Below are positions 51,836 through 61,487 of a stretch of 64,000 nucleotides of DNA, one piece after another (position 1 is the first letter of the stretch; each line of letters opens with the position of its first letter). Made by a program: the position numbers and the translations under genes. The notes beneath the pieces are model-generated. The model was not told where the DNA came from and ran no database searches. It saw only the letters and a list, made by a program, of their open reading frames with translations. The DNA is taken from positions 62,001 to 126,000 of the forward strand of contig NZ_MDHA01000026.1 of assembly GCF_001705665.1 (NCBI RefSeq), given 5' to 3'. The stretch comes from Thioclava sp. SK-1 (GTDB lineage: Bacteria; Pseudomonadota; Alphaproteobacteria; Rhodobacterales; Rhodobacteraceae).

Positions 51836-53419
51836 ATGACAGCTATTTGGAAGGGTTTGACCGTAGCTACGGCCCTTAGCCTAAGCACCGCCCTGCCCGC
51901 CCTTGCCGAGACGACGATCACCGCCGTGATGCACTCGGGACTGCGGGTGATCGACCCTGTGATCACCACCGCGCATATCACCCGCGACAATGCCTTTATG
52001 GTGTTTGACACGCTGGTCGCGCTGAATTCTGATTTCGAAGTCACGCCGCAGATGGCCGATTTTGAACTGTCCGACGATGGGCTGACCTATACATTCACGC
52101 TGCGCGACGGGTTGAAATGGCATGACGGCGGCGATGTGACCCCGGCCGATTGCATCGCGTCGATAAAACGTTGGATGCAGCGCGACGGCGGCGGGCAGAT
52201 GATTGCCGATAAAATGCAAAGCCTAGAGGCAACCGGACCAAACAGCTTTGCGCTGACCTTAACAGAGCCGTTCCCCTATACGTTGGAAGCAATGGCCAAA
52301 GTTTCGTCATTGGCCCTGTTTATGATGCCAGAGCGTTTGGCAAATACCCCAGCAGATCAGGCGATTACCGAGCTGGTGGGCTCTGGCCCATTTAAATTCA
52401 TGGCGGATGAATTTCAGCCCGGTGTGAAGGTCGTGTATGAGAAATTTGACGATTATGTTCCTTCTGACGGGCCGCAAAGCTGGTTCTCGGGTGCCAAGGT
52501 GGTCAATGTGGATCGTGTGGAATGGGTCACGATGCCGGATGCACAAACCACAATCAACGCGCTGATGAATGGCGAGATCGACTTTATGGAAGCCGTCCCG
52601 GTCGATCTGCTACCTATTTTGGATGGTATGCCAGATATCGACAATGCGGTTTTATCACCGCTTGGTTCGGTGGCGGTTGGTCGGATGAATTTCAAATACC
52701 CGCCCTTTGATGACATCAAAGTCCGCCAAGCCGCGCTGGCCGCAATGAGCCAGATCGACACATTGACTGCCCTGATCGGCAACCCGGACTATTTCAAGGT
52801 CTGCGGGGCGATTTTCGGCTGCGACACGCCGCTGGAATTTGCCGATGGATCTGAGGATCTGACCGCAGGCGGCAATGTGGATAAAGCCAAGGCGCTGTTG
52901 GCCGAAAGCAGCTATGACGGCACGCCAATCGTGTTGATGCAGCCCACCGATGTGGTGACACTGACTGCGCAACCGATCGTGGCGGCACAAAAGCTGCGCG
53001 AGGCCGGATTTGAGGTCGATATGCAGCCGATGGATTGGCAGACGCTGGTCACCCGCCGCGCGAGCCAGGCCGATCCTGCAGAAGGTGGGTGGAACATGTT
53101 TTTCACCAACTGGATCGTGCCCGAAGTGTCGAACCCACTGGCCAATATCATGTTGAACGGGCGGGGTGATAATGCCTGGTTCGGCTGGCCCGAAGATCCG
53201 GAGATCGAAGGCTTGCTGAGCGATTATGCCGCTGCAACTGATTTGGACGGACAAAAATCCGTAGCCGAACAGATTCAGGCCCATGTGATGGACAATGTGA
53301 ATTACATCCACCTTGGTCAGTATTACTCCCCCTCGGCATGGCGTTCCGACACGTTGTCCGGTGTCAGCGAAGCCCCGTTCCCAATTTTCTGGGGCCTTGA
53401 GAAAAGCGTTTCAAACTGA
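51836..53419 (+). CDS. Peptide/nickel-type ABC transporter substrate-binding protein (SBP_bac_5)
   Basis: The 527-residue periplasmic protein has a signal peptide cleaved after ALPALA (residue 24) and the family-5 fold: NAFMVFDTLVALN, FTLRDGLKWHDGGDVTPADCIASIKRW, LVGSGPFKF, and INALMNGEIDFMEAV. Relatives bind di- or oligopeptides, opines, glutathione or nickel. GAGAGGA six bases upstream fixes the ATG at 51836. It heads an operon with two permeases and a fused double ATPase; a hairpin after its stop may keep its mRNA more abundant than the rest. Confidence 0.93.
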   Translation: MTAIWKGLTVATALSLSTALPALAETTITAVMHSGLRVIDPVITTAHITRDNAFMVFDTLVALNSDFEVTPQMADFELSDDGLTYTFTLRDGLKWHDGGDVTPADCIASIKRWMQRDGGGQMIADKMQSLEATGPNSFALTLTEPFPYTLEAMAKVSSLALFMMPERLANTPADQAITELVGSGPFKFMADEFQPGVKVVYEKFDDYVPSDGPQSWFSGAKVVNVDRVEWVTMPDAQTTINALMNGEIDFMEAVPVDLLPILDGMPDIDNAVLSPLGSVAVGRMNFKYPPFDDIKVRQAALAAMSQIDTLTALIGNPDYFKVCGAIFGCDTPLEFADGSEDLTAGGNVDKAKALLAESSYDGTPIVLMQPTDVVTLTAQPIVAAQKLREAGFEVDMQPMDWQTLVTRRASQADPAEGGWNMFFTNWIVPEVSNPLANIMLNGRGDNAWFGWPEDPEIEGLLSDYAAATDLDGQKSVAEQIQAHVMDNVNYIHLGQYYSPSAWRSDTLSGVSEAPFPIFWGLEKSVSN

Positions 53420-53436
53420 TCGTTTTGGCGATGACC

Positions 53437-53462
53437 GTGAGGGGCGCTGTGGCGGCCCTCAC
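53437..53462 (+). other. Intercistronic hairpin after the substrate-binding protein gene
   Basis: GTGAGGG (53437-53443) pairs with CCCTCAC (53456-53462) around a 12-nt loop, in the 93-bp gap between the binding-protein and permease genes. Hairpins at this position in ABC operons often stabilise the upstream message or attenuate read-through. There is no T-tract, so full termination is unlikely. Confidence 0.45.
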
Positions 53463-53512
53463 TTCCTGACCGGATCTGCCCTTCGCAGACCGTCCGACCG
53501 GAAGGACCCCCA

Positions 53513-54451
53513 ATGCTTTATCTGTTACGCCGCGCGCTTGCCGCCATTCCGGTGATGCTGGTCGTGGCCGTCTTTGTGTTTTTGCTGCTGCGGCTTACCC
53601 CAGGCGATCCGGCTGCCATTCTGGCAGGCGATATGGCCACGCCAGAGCAGCTGGAGCGGATCCGAACCTCGCTGGGATTAAATGAGCCGCTGACCGTGCA
53701 ATTCTTCGGCTGGATGGGTGATTTACTGCGCGGTGATTTTGGCACGTCGCTGATTTCGGGAAAGCCGGTATTGGATCTCGTCGCCGACCGGATGTGGCCC
53801 ACAATCTGGATTGCTTTGATCACCATCACGCTTTCGGTCATCATTGCCGTACCAATGGGCGTAGTGGCCGCGTGGAAACATAAAACCTGGATTGATCATA
53901 TCGTCATGACATTTTCGGTGTTGGGGTTTTCCATCCCGGTATTTGTCATTGGCTATCTCCTGATCAAACTCTTCGCCCTGGATTTGAAATGGTTGCCGGT
54001 GCAGGGCTATGTGGCGCCGTCCAAAGATATTGCGGGCTTTGCCGCGCGTTCCGTTCTGCCGGCGCTGACACTGGCGTCGATTTATATAGCGCTGATTGCA
54101 CGGATGACCCGCGCCAGCTTGCTTGATGTGCTGGGCGAAGATTACGTTCGCACCGCCCGCGCCAAAGGGTTGACGGAAAAGCGCGTTCTGTTTCGCCATG
54201 CGCTGCGCAATGCCGCAGTGCCAGTGATGACCGTGATCGGGACCGGATTTGCCCTGTTGATTTCGGGCGTTGTGGTCACTGAATCTGTGTTCAACATCCC
54301 TGGTCTGGGACGGCTGACAGTCGACAGTATCTTTGCGCGTGACTACCCCGTCATTCAGGCGCTGATCCTATTGACCTCTGGCATCTACGTTTTGGTCAAC
54401 CTGTTGATTGACCTATCTTATTCCCTTCTTGATCCAAGGATCCGCTACTGA
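53513..54451 (+). CDS. Dipeptide/oligopeptide ABC transporter permease (DppB-like)
   Basis: The 312-residue permease begins MLYLLRRALAAIPVMLVVAVFVFLLLRLTPGDPA, typical of DppB/OppB. It carries the EAA loop (RASLLDVLGEDYVRTARAKGLTEKRVLFRHALRNAAVPVMT) that docks the ATPase. Six membrane helices are expected. AAGGAC precedes the start. It overlaps the next permease by one base (TGATG). Confidence 0.94.
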   Translation: MLYLLRRALAAIPVMLVVAVFVFLLLRLTPGDPAAILAGDMATPEQLERIRTSLGLNEPLTVQFFGWMGDLLRGDFGTSLISGKPVLDLVADRMWPTIWIALITITLSVIIAVPMGVVAAWKHKTWIDHIVMTFSVLGFSIPVFVIGYLLIKLFALDLKWLPVQGYVAPSKDIAGFAARSVLPALTLASIYIALIARMTRASLLDVLGEDYVRTARAKGLTEKRVLFRHALRNAAVPVMTVIGTGFALLISGVVVTESVFNIPGLGRLTVDSIFARDYPVIQALILLTSGIYVLVNLLIDLSYSLLDPRIRY

Positions 54452-55320
54452 TGGCCGAGAAAACTTTGCGGGCTGCCTTTCCGATCTTTACCCGCAAGAT
54501 CACCGCCCATGTGGGAATTGCACCGATCTTGGCCGCTGTTGTATTGGCATTGATCGTCCTGGGCGCGCTTTTGGCGCCGTGGGTCGCGCCACATGACCCG
54601 ATCGCGCAAAACCCGATCATGCGGCTGAAACCACCGGGACCGGACTTCTTGTTGGGCACGGATGCCTATGGCCGCGATCTGCTGTCGCGGGTGATTTATG
54701 GCGCGCGTGTGTCGTTGCTAATCGGGTTGGGTGTGACCGTGATGGCCGTGGTTCTGGGGCTTGCAATCGGTCTGGTATCAGGCTTTTTCCGGGTCGCGGA
54801 TGCGATCATCATGCGGATCATGGACGGGTTGATGGCCATGCCGTCGGTCCTGCTGGCAATTGCGATCGTGTCGCTGATGGGCGCATCGATCTGGACCGTG
54901 ATGGCGGCGATCACCATTCCCGAAATTCCCCGCGTTGTGCGACTGGTCCGCTCTATTGTGTTGGGGGCGCGCGAGGAACCCTATGTTGAAGCAGCGATTT
55001 CGCTGGGAACTTCGATGCCGCGGATTTTGTGGCGCCACCTGATGCCCAACACATTTGCACCGCTGACGGTTCAGGCCACCTATGTCTGCGCATCGGCGAT
55101 CCTGACGGAGGCGATCTTGTCCTTTCTGGGCGCGGGCGTCAGTACCGAAACCCCCACCTGGGGCAATATCATGGCCGAGGCGCGGATCTATTTTCAGCTG
55201 AAACCGTCCCTGATCTTATGGCCCGGTGTCGCGCTGTCACTGTGCATCTTGTCGATCAACCTTTTGGGTGATGCCGCCCGCGATATCTTGGATCCACGCA
55301 TGGGCAAACGGGAGAATTGA
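54451..55320 (+). CDS. Dipeptide/oligopeptide ABC transporter permease (DppC-like)
   Basis: The 289-residue permease has the DppC N-terminal helix followed by LLGTDAYGRDLLSRVIYGARVSLLIG and the EAA loop (REEPYVEAAISLGTSMPRILWRHLMPNTF), ending ILDPRMGKREN. It forms the membrane channel with the preceding permease. One-base overlap upstream and 1-bp spacing to the ATPase gene show tight coupling. Confidence 0.94.
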   Translation: MAEKTLRAAFPIFTRKITAHVGIAPILAAVVLALIVLGALLAPWVAPHDPIAQNPIMRLKPPGPDFLLGTDAYGRDLLSRVIYGARVSLLIGLGVTVMAVVLGLAIGLVSGFFRVADAIIMRIMDGLMAMPSVLLAIAIVSLMGASIWTVMAAITIPEIPRVVRLVRSIVLGAREEPYVEAAISLGTSMPRILWRHLMPNTFAPLTVQATYVCASAILTEAILSFLGAGVSTETPTWGNIMAEARIYFQLKPSLILWPGVALSLCILSINLLGDAARDILDPRMGKREN

Positions 55321-55321
55321 G

Positions 55322-56944
55322 ATGAGCATTCTGGACATCCAAGACCTGCATGTCAGCGTCGATCAGAAAGACGGCGCGACGGTCGTTCGCGGGATCTCGT
55401 TGCACATCAACGCCGGTGAGACAGTCTGTCTGGTTGGTGAAAGCGGGTCTGGCAAGTCAGTTTCGTCTTTGTCAACGATGGGCCTGTTGCCCAAAGGCAC
55501 GCTGAAAGTGACATCAGGAAAAATCCTACTGGAGGGCGAAAACCTTCTGGATCTGTCGCCTGCACAGCTGCGCGACCGCCGCGCCAGCCGTATGTCGATG
55601 ATCTTCCAAGAGCCGATGACCGCGCTGAACCCTGTGATGAAAGTGGGCGATCAGATTTCCGAGGTTTTGCAAGCCCATACCAAACTGTCCAACGCCGAGG
55701 CGCATACACGTGTGATGGAGATACTGAATCATGTCGGCCTGCCCGATATTGAACGGATTGCAAAATCCTATCCGCATCAACTGTCGGGCGGACAGCGCCA
55801 GCGTATCATGATCGCTATGGCGCTGATTTTGGAACCCAAGCTGCTGATTGCTGATGAACCTACGACCGCGTTGGATGTCACTACGCAAAAGCAAATTTTA
55901 AAACTTATCAAGGACTTGCAGGTCAAACATGGCACTGCGGTTTTGTTCATCACCCATGATATGGGCGTGGTCGCAGAAATTGCGGACCGGGTCTATGTGA
56001 TGAACCGTGGCGATTTGGTCGAACATGGGCCGGTCATGGATATTCTGGCGCGCCCATCGAAAGACTATACGCGCAAGCTATTGGCCTCGGTCCCGTCCTT
56101 GGTACCGCGCAAGGCCCGGCCGGTCGTGGAACGCGCCACCGCGCTGGAGGTGACAGAGCTGAACAAAATCTACGGCAGCGGCGGGGTCTTTGCAAAATCC
56201 AAAACCACCCATGCCGCCCGCGAGGTCAATCTGAAGCTGAAAGCCGGGCGCACGTTGGGCATTGTGGGCGAAAGCGGTTCGGGAAAATCCACCGTCGCGC
56301 GCTGTGTAATGCGCCTGATCGATCCATCTTCGGGCGGAATCCGCGTCGGCGGAGAGCAGATTTCCGGGCTGAACCGCACCGGGCTGCATCCGCTGCGCAA
56401 AAAGACGCAAATGGTGTTTCAAGACCCCTACCGCTCGTTGAACCCGCGTATCAGTGTCGAAGACAGCATTATCGAAGGTCCAGTGAACTACGGCATGCCC
56501 CGTGCGGCGGCACGCGCCCGTGCTGCAGAGTTGCTGGAATTGGTGGGGCTGCCGGCCTCTTCTGCAGCGCGCTACCCGCATATGTTTTCGGGCGGACAAC
56601 GTCAGCGGATCGCGATTGCCCGGGCCTTGGCGATGGAGCCTGACCTGCTGGTCGCAGACGAGGCGGTTTCGGCGCTTGATGTCTCGGTGCAAGCCCAGGT
56701 TCTGGACCTTTTGGCAGAGGTGCAAGAGCGCACGCAAATCGCGATATTGTTCATCACCCATGATCTGCGCGTGGCCGCGCAAATCTGCGATGAGGTCGCG
56801 GTGATGCAACGCGGGCAGGTTGTGGAATACGGGCTGACCGGCGCAGTTTTGGGTGCACCGCAACATGAATACACCCGGTCGTTGTTACAGGCCGCCCCTG
56901 GCCGGGATTGGGACTTTCCCAATTTCCGTCCTGTCGCAGCATAG
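55322..56944 (+). CDS. Fused double ATPase of the dipeptide-type ABC importer (DppD-DppF-like)
   Basis: The 540-residue protein carries two complete ABC ATPase domains. The first has VGESGSGKSVSS, LSGGQRQRIMIAMAL and LLIADEPTTALD; the second has VGESGSGKSTVAR, FSGGQRQRIAIARAL and LLVADEAVSALD. The second Walker B is followed by Ala-Val rather than the usual Pro-Thr but keeps the catalytic Glu. A fusion of DppD and DppF is common in Rhodobacteraceae and Rhizobiales. I chose ATG 55322 (MSILDIQDLHV), as the upstream open frame overlaps the permease. Confidence 0.95.
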   Translation: MSILDIQDLHVSVDQKDGATVVRGISLHINAGETVCLVGESGSGKSVSSLSTMGLLPKGTLKVTSGKILLEGENLLDLSPAQLRDRRASRMSMIFQEPMTALNPVMKVGDQISEVLQAHTKLSNAEAHTRVMEILNHVGLPDIERIAKSYPHQLSGGQRQRIMIAMALILEPKLLIADEPTTALDVTTQKQILKLIKDLQVKHGTAVLFITHDMGVVAEIADRVYVMNRGDLVEHGPVMDILARPSKDYTRKLLASVPSLVPRKARPVVERATALEVTELNKIYGSGGVFAKSKTTHAAREVNLKLKAGRTLGIVGESGSGKSTVARCVMRLIDPSSGGIRVGGEQISGLNRTGLHPLRKKTQMVFQDPYRSLNPRISVEDSIIEGPVNYGMPRAAARARAAELLELVGLPASSAARYPHMFSGGQRQRIAIARALAMEPDLLVADEAVSALDVSVQAQVLDLLAEVQERTQIAILFITHDLRVAAQICDEVAVMQRGQVVEYGLTGAVLGAPQHEYTRSLLQAAPGRDWDFPNFRPVAA

Positions 56945-56955
56945 GGTCACATATC

Positions 56956-58464
56956 ATGGCACCAAAAATTGCAATTGCCGCATTCTTGCATGAAACCAAC
57001 ACCTTCGCGCCCAGTAAGGCGACATATGATGATTTTGCCCATGGCGGTGGCGCGGGCAGAATGTTACGCGGACAAGAGATCATCGACCATATGAGCGATG
57101 TAAATGCAGCCATTTCAGGTGCAATCCGATATGGCCGTGATGCGGGTTGGGACCTATGTCCGGCACTGGCCTGCGCGACATCGCCATCGGCCCATGTCAC
57201 GATGGATGCGTTTGAACGGATCACCCACGAAACAATTGACCGTATCGTGGCCTTTGGCCCGTTGGACGGGGTGTTCTTGGATTTGCATGGCGCAATGGTC
57301 ACCGAGCACCTGGACGATGGGGAGGGAGAATTTCTACGCCGTTTACGCGCCGCGATTGGCACGGAAATTCCTATCGTCACCTGTCTGGATCTGCACGCAA
57401 ATGTCACGCAGCTGATGTTCAGTCATGCCGATGTGTTGGAAAGCTACCGCACCTATCCCCATGTCGACATGGCACAAACCGGGCTGCGCGGGGCGCGTGC
57501 CTTGGATGCGATGCTGACTGGCGCGCGGCCACAAAAGGCGATGCGCATAGCCCCCTATTTGTCGGCCATCGCGTGGCAATGCACGGCCGATGCCCCTGCA
57601 AAGGGGCTGTATGAACGCTTGAGCGAACTGGCAGGAAAAGATCGTCAAATGTCGTTCAACATGGGATTTCCGGCCGCTGATTTCCCCGAGTGTCAGATGA
57701 GCGTTCTGGCCTATGGTCCGGACGCAGACGACGCAGCCGATCAGATGATCGCCGCCGTCATCGCCGCCGAACCTGCGTTCAAGGGCCGCGTGTATACGCC
57801 CGAAGACAGCGTGGCGCAGGCAATGCGCATCGCGGCCACCGCGCCGGGGAAACCCGTGGTGATATGCGACACACAAGACAACCCCGGCGCCGGCGCCGAT
57901 AGTAACACCACCGGAATGATCCGCGCGATGGTCACCGCCAATGCAAGCGGAGCCATCGGCAATCTTTATGATTGTGATGCAGCACTGGCGGCCCATCAGG
58001 CCGGTGTGGGCGCACAGATTACCGTGGCGCTGGGCGGGCAATCGCGGGTGGACGGCGATGCCCCCTTCACCGCGACATTCACCGTGACCCATCTGTCTGA
58101 TGGCACATTCCCTGCACAAGGGCCGTATTATCGCGGAAAAACCATGAATATGGGCTTGTCTGCCTGCTTGCAGATCGATCAATTGAAGATCGTCGTCGTC
58201 TCGGCCAAGGCGCAAATGGCCGACCGCTCTATGTTCGCACAGGTTGGGATTGACCCGCAACAAGAGCCGATCCTGATCGTCAAATCTTCTAACCATTTCC
58301 GGGCCGATTTTGACCCGATATCCGCAGCCCTTCTGACCTGCGCGGCCCCCGGGCCGATGGCTGTGGACCCTGCTCTATTGCCCTGGACCCGCCTGCGCAA
58401 TGGAATGCGCATGGGCGCCTTGGGTCCGGCCTTTCAAAACGATAGCACAAAGGAACCTGCCTGA
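56956..58464 (+). CDS. M81 family metallopeptidase (MlrC-like)
   Basis: The 502-residue protein has HETNTFAPSK at residues 12-21, FLDLHGAMV, CLDLHANVTQLM, YRTYPHVDM and a C-terminal MlrC_C region (DTQDNPGAGADSNTTGMIRAM, VVKSSNHFRADFDPI). The family is named after microcystinase C, a zinc enzyme acting on linearised microcystin peptides, but most relatives act on unknown substrates. I chose ATG 56956 as the earlier ATG overlaps the ATPase gene. It sits 11 bp after the ATPase stop and overlaps the next M20 gene by one base. Confidence 0.9.
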   Translation: MAPKIAIAAFLHETNTFAPSKATYDDFAHGGGAGRMLRGQEIIDHMSDVNAAISGAIRYGRDAGWDLCPALACATSPSAHVTMDAFERITHETIDRIVAFGPLDGVFLDLHGAMVTEHLDDGEGEFLRRLRAAIGTEIPIVTCLDLHANVTQLMFSHADVLESYRTYPHVDMAQTGLRGARALDAMLTGARPQKAMRIAPYLSAIAWQCTADAPAKGLYERLSELAGKDRQMSFNMGFPAADFPECQMSVLAYGPDADDAADQMIAAVIAAEPAFKGRVYTPEDSVAQAMRIAATAPGKPVVICDTQDNPGAGADSNTTGMIRAMVTANASGAIGNLYDCDAALAAHQAGVGAQITVALGGQSRVDGDAPFTATFTVTHLSDGTFPAQGPYYRGKTMNMGLSACLQIDQLKIVVVSAKAQMADRSMFAQVGIDPQQEPILIVKSSNHFRADFDPISAALLTCAAPGPMAVDPALLPWTRLRNGMRMGALGPAFQNDSTKEPA

Positions 58465-59621
58465 TGCCGGTGATCGACTATATTGCTGATTTCGCGGATG
58501 AGCTGACCGCCATTCGCCGCGACATCCATGAACATCCCGAACTGGGGTTTGAAGAGGTCCGCACCTCTGCGATCGTGGCGCAAAAGCTGACAGAATGGGG
58601 GATCACCATCACCACTGGCCTTGGCAAAACCGGCGTAGTCGGGGTGTTGGATGGCACGCGGCCAGGGCGCACGATCGGGTTGCGCGCCGATATGGACGCC
58701 TTGCCAATTCACGAAGAAACCAACCTGCCCTATGCATCAAAAACACCGGGCGTGATGCATGCCTGCGGCCATGATGGCCATACGACCATGCTGCTGGGGG
58801 CGGCAAAATACCTTGCCACACATCGAGATTTCGCCGGCCGCGTGGTATTCATCTTTCAACCCGCCGAAGAGGGGCTGGGCGGTGCACGCGCCATGATCGC
58901 AGACGGTCTGTTTGAGAAATTCCCCTGTGATGAGCTATATGGCATGCACAACTCTCCTATGGATCCGATGGGGGTTGCGGGACTACGCAAAGGACCCGCG
59001 ATGGCAGGGTCGGATTTCTTTGACATCACCATCAAAGGGCGCGGCAGCCACGGCGCGCGCCCCGAAGACAGTATCGACCCTGTCGTGATCGCATCGGCCA
59101 TGGTCACGCAGATGCAAAGCATCGTGGCGCGCAATGTCACCCCAACACAGCCCGCCGTTCTGTCGGTGACGAAAATCCATGGCGGCGACGCCTATAATGT
59201 GGTGCCTGAAACCGTTACGTTAGGCGGAACAATCCGCTTTTTCGATGCCGATACCGGTGCGTTGATTTCACAGCGGATCCGCGATCTTTGCGCGGGGATG
59301 GCGCAAAGCTATGGCTGTGACATTCATGTGGATCTGCGCAATACATTCGATGTGCTGATGAATGATGATACGCTGGCCGATCACCTTCTGGCGGCTGCGC
59401 AATCGGTCATCGGAGACGGTGCCACCCTGCGCGATGAGCTGATTATGGGCTCTGAGGATTTCGCAGATATGCTGCGGGTCGTGCCCGGCGCCTATTTGCA
59501 TATCGGCCATGACGGCGATGTGCCGGTGCACAATCCGGGCTTTGTTCTGGATGATAAATTGCTGCCACTAGGCGCATCGATTTTCGCCAATCTGGTCCAA
59601 GCCCGAGGAGAGGCCGCATGA
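58464..59621 (+). CDS. M20 family amidohydrolase (hippurate hydrolase / N-acyl amino acid type)
   Basis: The 385-residue protein has HPELGFEE, RADMDALPIHEET, HACGHDGHTTMLLGAA with the metal-binding Cys and His residues, and FQPAEEGLGGARAMI with the catalytic Glu pair, as in M20D amidohydrolases. These cleave N-acyl, carbamoyl or indole-acyl amino acids at the amide bond. It overlaps the M81 gene by one base and the second M20 gene by four, so all three hydrolases are made together. The substrate is unknown. Confidence 0.92.
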   Translation: MPVIDYIADFADELTAIRRDIHEHPELGFEEVRTSAIVAQKLTEWGITITTGLGKTGVVGVLDGTRPGRTIGLRADMDALPIHEETNLPYASKTPGVMHACGHDGHTTMLLGAAKYLATHRDFAGRVVFIFQPAEEGLGGARAMIADGLFEKFPCDELYGMHNSPMDPMGVAGLRKGPAMAGSDFFDITIKGRGSHGARPEDSIDPVVIASAMVTQMQSIVARNVTPTQPAVLSVTKIHGGDAYNVVPETVTLGGTIRFFDADTGALISQRIRDLCAGMAQSYGCDIHVDLRNTFDVLMNDDTLADHLLAAAQSVIGDGATLRDELIMGSEDFADMLRVVPGAYLHIGHDGDVPVHNPGFVLDDKLLPLGASIFANLVQARGEAA

Positions 59622-60769
59622 AGGATATGACCGCAACCAATTGGCAAGAGCTGGCCTTTGACACCGACGACATCATCACCGGGCTAAAGCCCTGGATCGA
59701 ATGCGAAAGCCCTACATATGACGCACAGGCCGTGGGTAAGATGATGGACCTAGTGGCCGTGAAATGCGCCGAACTGGGCGCAACGATTGAGGTCATTCCC
59801 GGCTCTCAGGGGCTTGGCCCATCGGTGCGCGCCCGCTTTGCCCATCCCAAAATGGATCAGCCTGGCATCTTGATTTCGGGCCATTTTGACACGGTGCATC
59901 CGATCGGGACCTTGACTAAAAACCCATTCCGACGCGAGGGCGGCAAGGTTTATGGTCCTGGCATTCAGGATATGAAAGGCGGCAATTACATCACCTTAGA
60001 GGCGATCCGCGCGATTATTTCGGCTGGGATTGAAACCCCTTTACCCATCGTGGCGCTGTTCACCCCAGATGAAGAAATCGGAACCCCCGCCACACGCACC
60101 ATGATCGAGGCAGAGGCAAAGCGGGCCAAATATGTGCTGTGTCCAGAACCCGCCCATGCCGATCTGGGCGTCTGCACCGGGCGGTATGCCATCGCGCGTT
60201 TCAACCTGACGGCCACCGGCAAACCCAGCCACGCAGGCGCCAATGTCAAAGGCGGCATTTCCGCCGTACGCGAGCTGGCCCGCCGGATCATCGAAATTGA
60301 AGAAATGACCTCTGAGGAATGCACGTTTAGCTGTAACGCCATCGCATCGGGGCAATGGGTGAATTGCGTACCCTCATTTGCTTCGGCTCAATGTCTGTCG
60401 ATGGCGATGAAACAAGAAGATCTGGACGCAGGCGTGGAAAAGATGCTGGCGCTGAATGGCACACGAAATGGTGTGACCTTCACCGTGACGCGCGGCGTGA
60501 CCCGGCCTGTTTGGGAGCCTGGTCAGCCAGGCACGATGGCCCTGTATGAAAAGGCCCGCGCAATTTCGCAATCTATCGGGCTGGACATGCCTCATGCCAG
60601 CGCGGGTGGCGGATCAGATGCCAATTTCACCGGAGCAATGGGCATTCCCAGCCTATGCTCATTGGGCGTGTTGGGTGATGGGCTGCATACATTGGACGAA
60701 CATATCATCGAAGATATGATCGTGCCGCGCACCCGCATCATTGCCGGTTTGCTGTGCACATTGGAATGA
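59618..60769 (+). CDS. M20 family metallopeptidase (CPG2 / glutamate carboxypeptidase type)
   Basis: The 383-residue protein has the two-zinc M20A pattern: ISGHFDTVHPIG, YGPGIQDMKGGNYITL with the bridging Asp, TPDEEIGTPATR with the catalytic Glu pair, a CPEPAHADLGVCTGR segment and a C-terminal LGDGLHTLDEH with a His ligand. A dimerisation domain lies between. Members release C-terminal amino acids or split dipeptides. It differs clearly from the preceding M20D-type protein, so the cluster carries two complementary M20 activities. The start overlaps the previous stop (ATGA). Confidence 0.92.
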   Translation: MKDMTATNWQELAFDTDDIITGLKPWIECESPTYDAQAVGKMMDLVAVKCAELGATIEVIPGSQGLGPSVRARFAHPKMDQPGILISGHFDTVHPIGTLTKNPFRREGGKVYGPGIQDMKGGNYITLEAIRAIISAGIETPLPIVALFTPDEEIGTPATRTMIEAEAKRAKYVLCPEPAHADLGVCTGRYAIARFNLTATGKPSHAGANVKGGISAVRELARRIIEIEEMTSEECTFSCNAIASGQWVNCVPSFASAQCLSMAMKQEDLDAGVEKMLALNGTRNGVTFTVTRGVTRPVWEPGQPGTMALYEKARAISQSIGLDMPHASAGGGSDANFTGAMGIPSLCSLGVLGDGLHTLDEHIIEDMIVPRTRIIAGLLCTLE

Positions 60770-60791
60770 TCCCAACGCCCCGCCCGGCGCG

Positions 60792-61340
60792 TCAAAAACT
60801 GGGCGGGGTGCAGGCGCTGATCACATGGCACGGTTCGGCGCCCGAATTGCGAAAGCGATGCGGCAGGTGGCTGTCAAACGCATAGGCATCCCCCGGCCCA
60901 AGCAATTTGCGCTGCCCGTCCACCGTGACCTCTAAGCGCCCTTGCAGCACATAGCCGACCTCTTCGCCAAGATGGCTAAGCGGCACTTTCCCTGTATCCG
61001 CGCCGGGTTGATACTGCTCCACCAACATTTGCACTGCGCCGCCCTCCCCGATCTGGCGATAAGACACCCGGCCCCGGCCGATTTCGCGTAATTCATCAGC
61101 GGCAAAGAACACTTTGCGCGGCAGATCCGGTTCAAAGGCAAAAAATTCTGCCAAGCCAATCGGCACGCCATCCAAAATCCGTTTTAACGCACCAATCGTC
61201 GGATTGGTCTGACCGCTTTCAATCAAGGAAATGGTGGAATTTGGCACGCCGACCCGGCGTGCCAATGCGCGTTGTGACAGGTTGCGCGCCATGCGCAAAG
61301 CCCGCAACCGCCCACCGATATCCACATCTTCATCCGCCAT
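60792..61340 (-). CDS. XRE-family regulator with C-terminal cupin domain (PuuR-like)
   Basis: The 182-residue protein has an N-terminal helix-turn-helix (RLRALRMARNLSQRALARRVGVPNSTISLIESGQ, written here as the HTH of residues about 11-64) and a C-terminal cupin domain (LGEEVGYVLQGRLEVTVDG, LGPGDAYAFDSHLPHRFRN). Such regulators bind small amines or amino acids in the cupin; PuuR senses putrescine. It is convergent with the second M20 gene and divergent from the aminotransferase gene, which it probably regulates. Confidence 0.92.
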   Translation of the reverse strand: MADEDVDIGGRLRALRMARNLSQRALARRVGVPNSTISLIESGQTNPTIGALKRILDGVPIGLAEFFAFEPDLPRKVFFAADELREIGRGRVSYRQIGEGGAVQMLVEQYQPGADTGKVPLSHLGEEVGYVLQGRLEVTVDGQRKLLGPGDAYAFDSHLPHRFRNSGAEPCHVISACTPPSF

Positions 61341-61431
61341 CGCGCCCTGCCCTGTTCTACATGTTCATTCAGCGGCAACACTATGCGATCGAAGACCAAA
61401 ATTCAAAGAGTTAGCAATAGTATAAAAAGGA

Positions 61432-61465
61432 TTGTCGCCGCGGAAAAATTGTCGACACTTGTCAA
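61432..61465. promoter_or_regulatory. Repeated TTGTCG/TTGTCA half-sites in the XRE-aminotransferase promoter region
   Basis: TTGTCG occurs at 61432 and 61449 and TTGTCA at 61459; the stretch TTGTCGACACTTGTCAA (61449-61465) is an imperfect dyad. It sits 23 bp before the aminotransferase start and about 100 bp from the XRE regulator start. TTGTCGACA also occurs, inverted, at 51714-51722 upstream of the ABC operon. The XRE-cupin regulator is the natural candidate to bind, by inference. Confidence 0.42.
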
Positions 61466-61487
61466 AACCTCAAGAGGATCTCACGCC

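Noticed and set aside
57343-58296. 317-codon open frame opposite the M81 gene
   Set aside because: It is His/Arg/Cys-rich shadow sequence; the M81 frame carries all family motifs.
61383-61487. N-terminal extension of the aminotransferase from ATG 61383
   Set aside because: The extension is basic and unlike the family, crosses the repeated TTGTCG sites, and AGAGGA marks the start at 61488.
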